From: JBAXPV01 sp037132075
GTDB lineage: Bacteria > Bacteroidota > Bacteroidia > Bacteroidales > CAIXZF01
Reading direction: 5' to 3'
NCBI GenBank assembly: GCA_037132075.1
Contig: JBAXPV010000009.1
Coordinates: forward strand, 57,337-121,336
Length of the DNA stretch: 64,000 bases
The number at the start of each line of letters is the position of its first letter. Position 1 is the first letter of the stretch. Positions 54,583 through 60,345 of the stretch are shown piece by piece. Below the pieces are notes generated by a model that worked only from the letters and a program-made list of their open reading frames with translations, searched no databases and had not been told where the DNA came from. The translations under genes were made by a program, and so were the position numbers.

Positions 54583-55899
54583 ATGCGTTTCTATAACCGT
54601 GAAAACGAATTAGCCCTATTGAATGAGACTCGACTAATGTCTGAGGACGCTGCCCGTATGACCTTTATTGTCGGACGCCGCAGGATTGGCAAAACCAGCC
54701 TGGTTTTAAAAGCATTTGAAGAGCATCATTATATATATTTATTTGTAGCCCGCAAAAGTGAGACCTTACTCTGCAAAGAGTTTACAGGAGAGATCGAATA
54801 CCGATTGAAAAAAAGAATTTTGGGTGAATATAATTCCTTTTCAACCCTATTCGAATATTTACTGATTGAGGCTCAAACGTTACCATTTACACTTATTATC
54901 GATGAATTCCAGGAATTTTTCCATATCAATGCTTCTGTTTTCAGCGACATGCAACGATTATGGGATCAATATAAATCAACATCAAAAATAAATCTGGTTT
55001 TGAGTGGTTCCGTATTCTCGCTGATGAAGAAAATATTTGAAAACTCGAAAGAACCTCTTTTTGGACGAGCCAATGAGCGCATTCATCTGAAACCTTTCAA
55101 TGCAGAAGTAACTGGACAAATATTTTCCGAAATGTATCCTGCAGGAAAAGCGGGAGATTTGCTGGCCTTTTATACTCTAAGTGGGGGAGTGGCTAAATAT
55201 GTAGAATTGTTTGCAGATAAAAATTGTTTTACTCTAAATCGTATGCTTGGAGAAATATTCAGGGAAAACTCCCTGCTGATAGAGGAAGGGAAAAATTTAT
55301 TAATTGAAGAATTCGGCAGGGATTATACCACTTATTTCTCAATACTTTCCCTAATTGCATCTTCGAAGACTTCACGTTCAGAGATTGAATCGATTCTTGG
55401 TAAAAATATAGGCGGTTATCTTGACCGCCTTGAAAATGAATATCAGATCATTCAGAGTATCCGACCTATTTATGCAAAAGCCGGCAGTCGCAGCCAAAAG
55501 TACTTTATTGAAGACAATTTCCTGTCTTTTTGGTTTCGGTTTGTTTATAAATACCGATCTGCGGTTGAAATTGGAAACTTCAATCATATCAGACAAATTG
55601 TTGAGCGTGATTTTGAAACCTATAGCGGAATCTTTCTCGAAAAATATTTTCGTGAAAAACTCGCTGCCACCGGTCATTATTCGTTAATAGGACGTTACTG
55701 GGAACGGGGCAATCAAAATGAAATAGATATCGTTGCTGTGAATGAATTGACCCAAAGTGTCTTGATTGGTGATGTAAAAAGAAATAAAAACAAGATCAAC
55801 CTTGATATACTTAAAATAAAATCTCAACAACTGACCACACGATTCACCGGTTATAACATTGAATATAAGGGTTTTTCTCTTGATGACCTTCTTCGTTAG
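54583..55899 (+). CDS. P-loop ATPase with C-terminal DUF234 PD-(D/E)XK domain
   Basis: A 438-residue ATPase_2-family protein. Walker A is GRRRIGKTSL (31-40) and Walker B LIIDEFQEF (Asp107-Glu108). A winged-helix segment lies near 260-300 and a DUF234 nuclease-like domain ends the protein: Glu380, Asp382 and the Asp397-x-Lys399 pair (NEIDIVAV … GDVKR) form a PD-(D/E)XK site. Members are common in archaea and anaerobic bacteria, often on accessory islands; function is unproven. Its stop codon lies inside the second copy of a 35-bp direct repeat, so its last residues (LLR) are set by the repeat. It lies alone between repeats. Confidence 0.88.
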   Translation: MRFYNRENELALLNETRLMSEDAARMTFIVGRRRIGKTSLVLKAFEEHHYIYLFVARKSETLLCKEFTGEIEYRLKKRILGEYNSFSTLFEYLLIEAQTLPFTLIIDEFQEFFHINASVFSDMQRLWDQYKSTSKINLVLSGSVFSLMKKIFENSKEPLFGRANERIHLKPFNAEVTGQIFSEMYPAGKAGDLLAFYTLSGGVAKYVELFADKNCFTLNRMLGEIFRENSLLIEEGKNLLIEEFGRDYTTYFSILSLIASSKTSRSEIESILGKNIGGYLDRLENEYQIIQSIRPIYAKAGSRSQKYFIEDNFLSFWFRFVYKYRSAVEIGNFNHIRQIVERDFETYSGIFLEKYFREKLAATGHYSLIGRYWERGNQNEIDIVAVNELTQSVLIGDVKRNKNKINLDILKIKSQQLTTRFTGYNIEYKGFSLDDLLR

Positions 55900-55963
55900 A
55901 CGTTAGATGTTAGTCGTGAGGCTGAGTTCGCCGCGTCGCCCCCTCGCCCCCTCCCCCCAATCT
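55887..55963. repeat. 35-bp direct repeat (copy 2) plus C-rich array
   Basis: Bases 55887-55921 match 54355-54389 exactly and overlap the end of the second ATPase gene. CGCCCC-type units follow to about 55960. Confidence 0.85.
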
Positions 55964-55999
55964 TCACAAAAAAATGTTAATAATTTCCACCCCCATCCC

Positions 56000-56029
56000 T
56001 TGACATTTGTATTTTATTGAGTAGTTTTG
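56000..56029 (+). promoter_or_regulatory. Promoter left in front of the decayed module
   Basis: TTGAC at 56000-56004 and TAGTTTTG at 56022-56029 with a 19-base spacer. It resembles the ATPase promoter at 53124-53153 in sequence, suggesting that both descend from one leader. Confidence 0.45.
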
Positions 56030-56137
56030 TTACTCAAAAGGATACAGGCTAGATATCTGTCAGGAATAAACTGCATCCTTGCCTCTCTTTGTTGGTCCCG
56101 GACTGTGACTGACAGGGCTTTGCCATGGGTAGGAATA

Positions 56138-56171
56138 CCGCAGTGGCGCAATGGCGCGGAGGATCGCAGAG
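56138..56171. repeat. GGCGCA-type repeat at the left edge of the remnant
   Basis: A low-complexity unit (GCAGTGGCGCAATGGCGCGG, then AGGATCGCAGAG) sits exactly where similarity to the DUF6922 gene begins, so it probably marks the break point that removed the gene's 5' part. Confidence 0.5.
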
Positions 56172-56173
56172 AT

Positions 56174-56281
56174 TTAATTTATAAGCTCAGGACACCCTCC
56201 GTACGTTCAAAATATGATTTGGTCCGAAAAAAATTACTAGAAGTTATAACTTCTACAGGATAAATTCCTGTCCTGGTAGAT
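56174..56281 (+). pseudogene. Remnant of a second DUF6922-AbiEii module
   Basis: The codons ending at 56263 encode LIYKLRTPSVRSKYDLVRKK then LLEVITSTG, closely matching the end of the intact 101-residue protein at 59.3-59.6 kb (LINKLRTPSLRSKYEFVRKR). As in the intact copy, a start codon lies inside this stretch in another frame: from 56214 it reads MIWSEKNY, stop, KL, stop, LLQDKFLSW, stop, which parallels the start of the intact AbiEii protein (MNLSEKDYRKLYQLQDKFLNWW in two parts). The rest of both genes is gone. This is a decayed second copy. The rest of the 420-base gap holds a promoter and repeats but no gene. Confidence 0.8.
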
Positions 56282-56292
56282 TTAAATATTTT

Positions 56293-56324
56293 TAATACAT
56301 AGTATTAGTATCCATATGTTATGG
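56293..56324 (+). promoter_or_regulatory. Two dyads at the HEPN gene start (candidate operator)
   Basis: TAATACATAGTATTA (56293-56307) is a 6-bp inverted repeat around ATA, and CCATATGTTATGG (56312-56324) is a 5-bp inverted repeat around TGT that includes the ATG start codon at 56321. Both suit binding by the encoded toxin-antitoxin complex or a hairpin at the start. Confidence 0.5.
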
Positions 56325-56701
56325 GTGATTCGGATAAACAAGTAGAATATTGGAGATCAGGTGCTTTTGATGATCTGGAATCTGCAAGAATATTAATTGA
56401 TAAAAATAGGTTTTTACACGGACTTTTCTTTTGTCATTTGGTATTAGAGAAGATCATTAAAGCTCATGTTGTTAAGAATTCAAGTGACTATGCTCCTCGT
56501 TCGCATAACCTAATATATTTATCGGAAAAAGCTGGTCTGACTTTAGAAGAAGATGATGAGATTTTTCTCGGGATTCTGATGAAATATCAACTTCAAGGCA
56601 GATATCCAGATTATAACCCAATTTTGCCAGGCAAAGCTAAGGTTATTGAATATCTCAACTATACAGAAAAACTTTTAATATGGCTAGAAAGGAAGTTATA
56701 G
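56321..56701 (+). CDS. HEPN domain protein (toxin-type partner of MNT)
   Basis: A 126-residue all-helical protein of the HEPN family. Typical segments are FDDLESARILIDKNRFLHGLFFCHLVLEKIIKA, PRSHNLIYLSEKAGL and YPDYN near the end. HEPN proteins paired with MNT nucleotidyltransferases are usually the ribonuclease or toxin of a toxin-antitoxin module; the strict RxxxxH ribonuclease motif is not obvious here, so activity is uncertain. The MNT gene overlaps its end by 22 bases, so the two are translated together. Confidence 0.85.
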   Translation: MGDSDKQVEYWRSGAFDDLESARILIDKNRFLHGLFFCHLVLEKIIKAHVVKNSSDYAPRSHNLIYLSEKAGLTLEEDDEIFLGILMKYQLQGRYPDYNPILPGKAKVIEYLNYTEKLLIWLERKL

Positions 56702-57000
56702 AATTGTTAAGGAAGTATTTATTGTTATTAAATTCAGAAGGAATTTCTGTTAAGAAAGCATTTTTGTTTGGTAGCTATTCAGATGATACCGCAAATGAAA
56801 ATAGTGACATTGATATCATGATTGTTTCAGACTTGTACAATGAACAAGATGACCAGGTTATTGGTAAAATATGGAAACTTACCCGAAAAATCAGCACTAA
56901 AATAGAACCCTTTTTAATTGGCACAAAAAAATTCACCGAAGACAATACATCTCCTTTAATTAACATGGTAAAAACTAAAGGAATAGAGATAGTTCTGTAA
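56680..57000 (+). CDS. MNT-type nucleotidyltransferase (antitoxin partner)
   Basis: A 106-residue minimal nucleotidyltransferase. The active-site signature FLFGSYSDDTANENSDIDIMIV gives Gly31-Ser32 and the metal-binding Asp43 and Asp45. In MntA-HepT type systems this protein adenylylates and silences the HEPN toxin. It overlaps the HEPN gene by 22 bases. The order HEPN then MNT is one of the known arrangements. Confidence 0.88.
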   Translation: MARKEVIELLRKYLLLLNSEGISVKKAFLFGSYSDDTANENSDIDIMIVSDLYNEQDDQVIGKIWKLTRKISTKIEPFLIGTKKFTEDNTSPLINMVKTKGIEIVL

Positions 57001-57020
57001 CCCTACTTTCACCTTTGAAT

Positions 57021-57075
57021 CACCCGGTAGCTGAGCCTGTCGAAGCTCATCCTTCATTACTCATCCTTCATACTT
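57021..57075. repeat. TTCGACAGGCTC-type plus ATCCTTCAT-type repeat (copy 1 of a 37-bp direct repeat)
   Basis: Bases 57021-57057 match 61393-61429 with a single difference. They contain CACCCGGTAGCTGAG, GTCGAAGC and CATCCTTCAT; further ATCCTTCAT units run to 57071. The repeat ends only a few bases before the GTG start of the regulator gene. Confidence 0.85.
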
Positions 57076-57077
57076 AA

Positions 57078-57611
57078 GTGCTCAATACCCTCATCACCTC
57101 CCGCACCCGCATCAAGCTGTTGATAAAATTCTTCCTCAACAACAGCACCCGCTCTTACCTCCGCGACCTCGAGGGAGAGTTCGGGGAATCCACAAATGCC
57201 ATCCGTGTCGAACTCAATCGTTTCGAAAAGGCTGGCTTGTTGCATAGCGAAGCTTTGGGTAATAAAAAGATCTACCGCGCAAACACAGGCCATCCCCTTT
57301 ACAGTGATATCCATAGTATCCTTCTTAAATATACCGGCATCGACCAGGTAATCGCTCATGTGGTTGATAAGCTGGGTGGTTTGCAGCAAGCCTGGCTGAT
57401 CGGCGACTTTGCCAAAGGCAACGACAGTGCAAACCTGGAATTCATGCTCGTAGGAGAAAACGTCGATGTGGAATATCTGGATAATCTGGTGGGAAAGGCA
57501 GAAAAAATCATATCCAAAGGAATTCATTGCCGGATAGTAGAAGGAATAAACATTCAAAACATCACCAAAGAAAATAAAGAAGCTTTGCTTCTCTGGGAGG
57601 TTAGTAATTAA
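57078..57611 (+). CDS. ArsR-like winged-helix regulator of a polysaccharide locus
   Basis: A 177-residue protein with a GTG start. The first ~75 residues form a winged helix (RIKLLIKFFLNNSTRSYLRDLEGEFGESTNAIRVELNRFEKAGLL is the core, cited in part). The rest (GGLQQAWLIGDFAKGNDSANLEFMLVG) resembles a nucleotidyltransferase fold without catalytic acids. As I recall, this protein is widely conserved in Bacteroidota next to capsule and O-antigen genes. Here it precedes gmd and fcl, which fits. A DNA target cannot be named. Confidence 0.78.
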   Translation: MLNTLITSRTRIKLLIKFFLNNSTRSYLRDLEGEFGESTNAIRVELNRFEKAGLLHSEALGNKKIYRANTGHPLYSDIHSILLKYTGIDQVIAHVVDKLGGLQQAWLIGDFAKGNDSANLEFMLVGENVDVEYLDNLVGKAEKIISKGIHCRIVEGINIQNITKENKEALLLWEVSN

Positions 57612-57695
57612 TGTGCTGCGCACGGCCCACCGCGGCCCTTCGACCCCTTATGTGCGATAAGCTAATGGACCACGGCAGAGAATCGGTGGATTTTT

Positions 57696-57703
57696 TATCT
57701 TTG
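57696..57703 (+). promoter_or_regulatory. -7 element upstream of the RelE/ParE-type module
   Basis: TATCTTTG (TAnnTTTG) 14 bases before the antitoxin start at 57717. Confidence 0.45.
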
Positions 57704-57716
57704 CAAAAATAATATC

Positions 57717-57920
57717 ATGGAAACTTTAATTATTAAACCTAAAGATAAAGCCGAACTTAATTTTTTTATTGAACTGGCAAAAAGACTTGGTGCAAAGACT
57801 GCAACTATTGAAAGCGATGCGGATGAACGTCTTTTTCAATCTATGGAGAAAAATGCGAAATCACCAAAAGTAGGTCGTCAAAAAGTAATGGAAACACTGC
57901 ACCAGATCATTAATGAGTGA
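57717..57920 (+). CDS. Putative antitoxin
   Basis: A 67-residue protein (METLIIKPKDKAELNFFIEL at the start), acidic-basic and helical, with no fold I can name with confidence. It resembles the small antitoxins that precede RelE/ParE toxins in Bacteroidota (a short strand, then two helices and a flexible tail). The toxin frame starts at 57917, so the genes overlap by four bases (GTGA), which implies translational coupling. Assignment rests on position and size. Confidence 0.75.
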   Translation: METLIIKPKDKAELNFFIELAKRLGAKTATIESDADERLFQSMEKNAKSPKVGRQKVMETLHQIINE

Positions 57921-58183
57921 AAATTGAATTTTTAAGTGGGTTTGAAAAGGATCTATCACAAACTCGTGATAAGTTCTTAGCTGAATTAATTCTCGAATGT
58001 ATTGATCTTATTGAGAAAGCTGACAAATTAAGCGATGTGCCTAACATAAAACGTTTAAAGGGGCATCAAACTGCGTTTAGATACCGTAAAGGTAAATATA
58101 GGATAGGTTTTTATTTTGAAGAACAAACAATCATTTTTGCAGCTTATGATACTCGTGACAAAATATACGAGAGGTTTCCTTAG
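57917..58183 (+). CDS. RelE/ParE-superfamily toxin
   Basis: An 88-residue protein with a GTG start. The layout VEFLSGFEKDL-like start (IEFLSGFEKDLSQTRD), IKRLKGHQTAFRYRKGKYRIGFYFEEQTIIFAAYDTRDKIY, cited in part, is that of RelE/ParE toxins: two helices followed by an antiparallel sheet with the conserved RYRKGKYRIGF strand. RelE members cut mRNA on ribosomes, ParE members inhibit gyrase; which applies is not clear. It overlaps the antitoxin by four bases. Confidence 0.85.
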   Translation: MKIEFLSGFEKDLSQTRDKFLAELILECIDLIEKADKLSDVPNIKRLKGHQTAFRYRKGKYRIGFYFEEQTIIFAAYDTRDKIYERFP

Positions 58184-58200
58184 ACAATCATTATTTGAGT

Positions 58201-58237
58201 AATCTGTGTGTATTCTTTCTGTGAACTCTGTGCGAAA
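58201..58237. repeat. CTGTG-type repeat upstream of gmd
   Basis: AATCTGTGTG, TTCTGTGAACTCTGTG: three CTGTG units ending 8 bases before the gmd start codon. The mirror form occurs at the gmd 3' end (59288-59316). Confidence 0.55.
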
Positions 58238-58244
58238 AAAAAAT

Positions 58245-59306
58245 ATGACAAATAAAATTGCTTTAATTACCGGCATAACAGGACAAGATGGATCCTATCT
58301 TACGGAACTTCTTCTAAACAAAGGATATATTGTTCATGGGATCATCCGCCGCTCTAGCTCATTTAACACCTTCAGGATCGATCATCTCTACAACGATAAG
58401 GAAATCATCGACAAGAAGCTTTTTCTTCACTACGGCGACCTTACAGATTCAAGCAACCTCAACCGTCTCGTTGAAAAAATACATCCTGATGAAATCTATA
58501 ACCTGGGCGCCCAATCCCATGTCCAGGTAAGTTTCGAAGTCCCCGAATATACCGCCGAAGTCGACGGCATCGGAACCCTTCGTTTTCTGGATGCCATCCG
58601 CGAAACTGGCGTAAAGACCCGCTTTTACCAGGCTTCCACCTCTGAATTGTATGGAAAAGTCCAGCAGATCCCACAAACAGAGCTTACCCCATTTTATCCC
58701 CGCTCACCCTATGCAGCTGCAAAGCTTTACGCTTACTGGATCGTGGTAAACTACAGGGAAGCCTATAATCTCTTTGCCAGTAACGGCATTTTGTTTAACC
58801 ACGAATCTGAAAGACGTGGAAAAACCTTTGTTACCCGGAAAATCACAACAGCCGTTTCTAAAATAAAATTGGGCCAGCAGGAAAAATTGTTTTTAGGAAA
58901 CCTGGATTCACAGCGCGATTGGGGCTACGCCCCCGAATATGTGGAGGGCATGTGGCGTATCCTGCAAGCCGAAGAACCCGGAGATTTTGTACTTGCCACC
59001 AATGAAATGCATACGGTAAAAGAGTTTGTAGAGGAATCGTTTGCGGTGCTGGGGGAGAAAATTTATTGGGAAGGATTGGGAGTGGGGGAAAAAGGGAGAT
59101 TGGGGGAGGGGGGGAGAGTCGTTGTTGAGATTGATCCAAGGTATTTCAGGCCTACTGAGGTTGAATTGCTGCTTGGTGATTATTCAAAAGCGAAGCGAAT
59201 CCTTGGCTGGGAACCCAAAGTCACCTTCAAAGAACTCGTAAAGATTATGGTGGAAGCCGACTTCGAGAAGATTAAAAAAAGAATGTCCACAGATTACGCG
59301 GATTAA
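58245..59306 (+). CDS. gmd: GDP-mannose 4,6-dehydratase
   Basis: A 353-residue short-chain dehydrogenase that makes GDP-4-keto-6-deoxymannose, the first step to GDP-L-fucose. The ATG at 58245 is chosen because the NAD-binding motif ITGITGQDGSYL follows at once. The catalytic Ser/Tyr/Lys appear in YQASTSELYG and SPYAAAKLYAYW. Two oddities: a Gly-rich linker (~277-291, GLGVGEKGRLGEGG) is written in runs of G, and the last residues (MSTDYAD) are encoded by a CTGTG-type repeat. Both suggest repeat intrusion in a variable part; catalytic motifs are intact. It pairs with fcl at 60.3 kb. Confidence 0.95.
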   Translation: MTNKIALITGITGQDGSYLTELLLNKGYIVHGIIRRSSSFNTFRIDHLYNDKEIIDKKLFLHYGDLTDSSNLNRLVEKIHPDEIYNLGAQSHVQVSFEVPEYTAEVDGIGTLRFLDAIRETGVKTRFYQASTSELYGKVQQIPQTELTPFYPRSPYAAAKLYAYWIVVNYREAYNLFASNGILFNHESERRGKTFVTRKITTAVSKIKLGQQEKLFLGNLDSQRDWGYAPEYVEGMWRILQAEEPGDFVLATNEMHTVKEFVEESFAVLGEKIYWEGLGVGEKGRLGEGGRVVVEIDPRYFRPTEVELLLGDYSKAKRILGWEPKVTFKELVKIMVEADFEKIKKRMSTDYAD

Positions 59307-59316
59307 CACAGATTTT
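59288..59316. repeat. CTGTG-type repeat, inverted, at the gmd 3' end
   Basis: CCACAGATTACGCGGATTAA then CACAGATTTTTT. It covers the last gmd codons and the stop, and is the reverse complement in type of the repeat before gmd. Confidence 0.6.
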
Positions 59317-59335
59317 TTAAATTGTGTTCCCTTAA

Positions 59336-59641
59336 ATGGAAACTTTGGAGCGAAATAAACTACTTAGACAGATTCTTTGGGACTATAATATTGATCCTGA
59401 GGATGTTGATGCTGTCCTAAAAGGAGAAAGAGAGAGAGCCGGGCATTATTCAAAAGAAATGCTGTTTCAAAAGTTGATTGAATCATACTCCTGGTTTACA
59501 GTCATTCAATTGATTTCACCTGTAGAAATACAAACGCTGCTCACCAAAAACCTTATTAACAAACTCAGGACTCCTTCTTTACGAAGTAAATATGAATTTG
59601 TCAGAAAAAGATTACAGGAAGTTATACCAGCTGCAGGATAA
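59336..59641 (+). CDS. DUF6922-like antitoxin of an AbiEii module
   Basis: A 101-residue helical protein. LLRQILWDYNIDPEDVDAVLKG and the later LRTPSLRSKYEFVRKRL resemble the small DUF6922-type protein found just before AbiEii/AbiGii nucleotidyltransferase toxins. The toxin gene starts inside it in another frame (50-base overlap), a coupling that is also visible in the decayed copy at 56.2 kb. The role as antitoxin or partner is inferred from this order. A 6-bp inverted repeat AACACA…TGTGTT lies just before the start. Confidence 0.75.
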   Translation: METLERNKLLRQILWDYNIDPEDVDAVLKGERERAGHYSKEMLFQKLIESYSWFTVIQLISPVEIQTLLTKNLINKLRTPSLRSKYEFVRKRLQEVIPAAG

Positions 59642-60320
59642 ATTTCTCAATTGGTGGCTTACCCTGAAACTTCCATTTTATTTGACCGGGGGTACTGCAC
59701 TGGGTCGATTTTACCTGAATCATCGCTTCAGCGAAGATCTTGATTTCTTTAGCAATGCCGATCCTGCTTACCTCAAATATATTGCTGTACTTAAAAATGA
59801 AATTAGTAAAAAATTTACAGTAAACATTCAGCAATCTCTTTTTAATGACGACTACACACGTCTTTTTATCGCTGAGGACGATTTGATGCTAAAAGTTGAG
59901 TTTGTCAATGATGTTGAGTCTTATCCCGGACTGCCCATCCCATATCAATTTGGTAGCATTGATCAGCCCTTAAACATTTTATCCAACAAATTATCGGCAA
60001 TCATAGGCCGTGATGAGCCGAAAGATGTTTTTGACCTGGTGCATCTATCGTTAAATTATTCATTTGAATGGCAGGAAATCTTTTCTATTACCAAACAAAA
60101 ATCCTTAATCAACGAAATAGATGTTGAGCAACGGTTATTTTCATTTCCAATTGATTGGATAGAAAACGTAAACTGGTTGATTGCCCCGATTGATACGATT
60201 TTTTTTAAAAATTCATTACATCAAATCGCTGATGATTTTCTTTTAGGTAAAACAAACTCCCTCGGAATCAGCAAACCACCAATAGAGTCCGCCAAACCCT
60301 TCCTCACGTCTAACGACTAA
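59592..60320 (+). CDS. AbiEii/AbiGii-type nucleotidyltransferase toxin
   Basis: A 242-residue DUF1814 protein. The motif FYLTGGTALGRFYLNHRFSEDLDFF holds Gly33-Gly34-Thr35 and the acidic pair Asp49/Asp51, and LNILSNKLSAIIGRDEPKDVFDL carries the conserved Lys and Asp. AbiEii toxins are type IV-like toxins that give phage exclusion, some by adding nucleotides to tRNA. The last residues (LTSND) and the stop are encoded by a GTTAG-type repeat on the opposite orientation, so the true C-terminus may have been replaced. Confidence 0.88.
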   Translation: MNLSEKDYRKLYQLQDKFLNWWLTLKLPFYLTGGTALGRFYLNHRFSEDLDFFSNADPAYLKYIAVLKNEISKKFTVNIQQSLFNDDYTRLFIAEDDLMLKVEFVNDVESYPGLPIPYQFGSIDQPLNILSNKLSAIIGRDEPKDVFDLVHLSLNYSFEWQEIFSITKQKSLINEIDVEQRLFSFPIDWIENVNWLIAPIDTIFFKNSLHQIADDFLLGKTNSLGISKPPIESAKPFLTSND

Positions 60321-60334
60321 CTTCTAACGATTCA
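60302..60334. repeat. GTTAG-type repeat, reversed, at the AbiEii 3' end
   Basis: Read on the minus strand it gives CGTTAGAAGTTAGTCGTTAG and then ACGTGAGG, the same family and the same GTGAGG end as the 35-bp repeat at 54.36 and 55.89 kb. Confidence 0.7.
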
Positions 60335-60345
60335 AAGCCCCAATA

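Noticed and set aside
56027..56263. A 78-codon frame as an intact gene
   Set aside because: Only the last ~29 codons resemble a protein family; the first part is repeat and leader. Described as a remnant.
57057..57623. 188-codon minus-strand frame
   Set aside because: It mirrors the winged-helix regulator gene on the plus strand, which has clear family similarity.
52405..60334. Integron cassette array: GTTAGAC, GTTAGAT, GTTAGGC and GTCTAAC match the attC core consensus (GTTRRRY / RYYYAAC)
   Set aside because: The cores occur as simple tandem heptads and in both orientations, without the paired core plus long imperfect palindrome of an attC site, and no integrase gene is in the window. Genome-wide folding of the repeats and a search for IntI would settle it.
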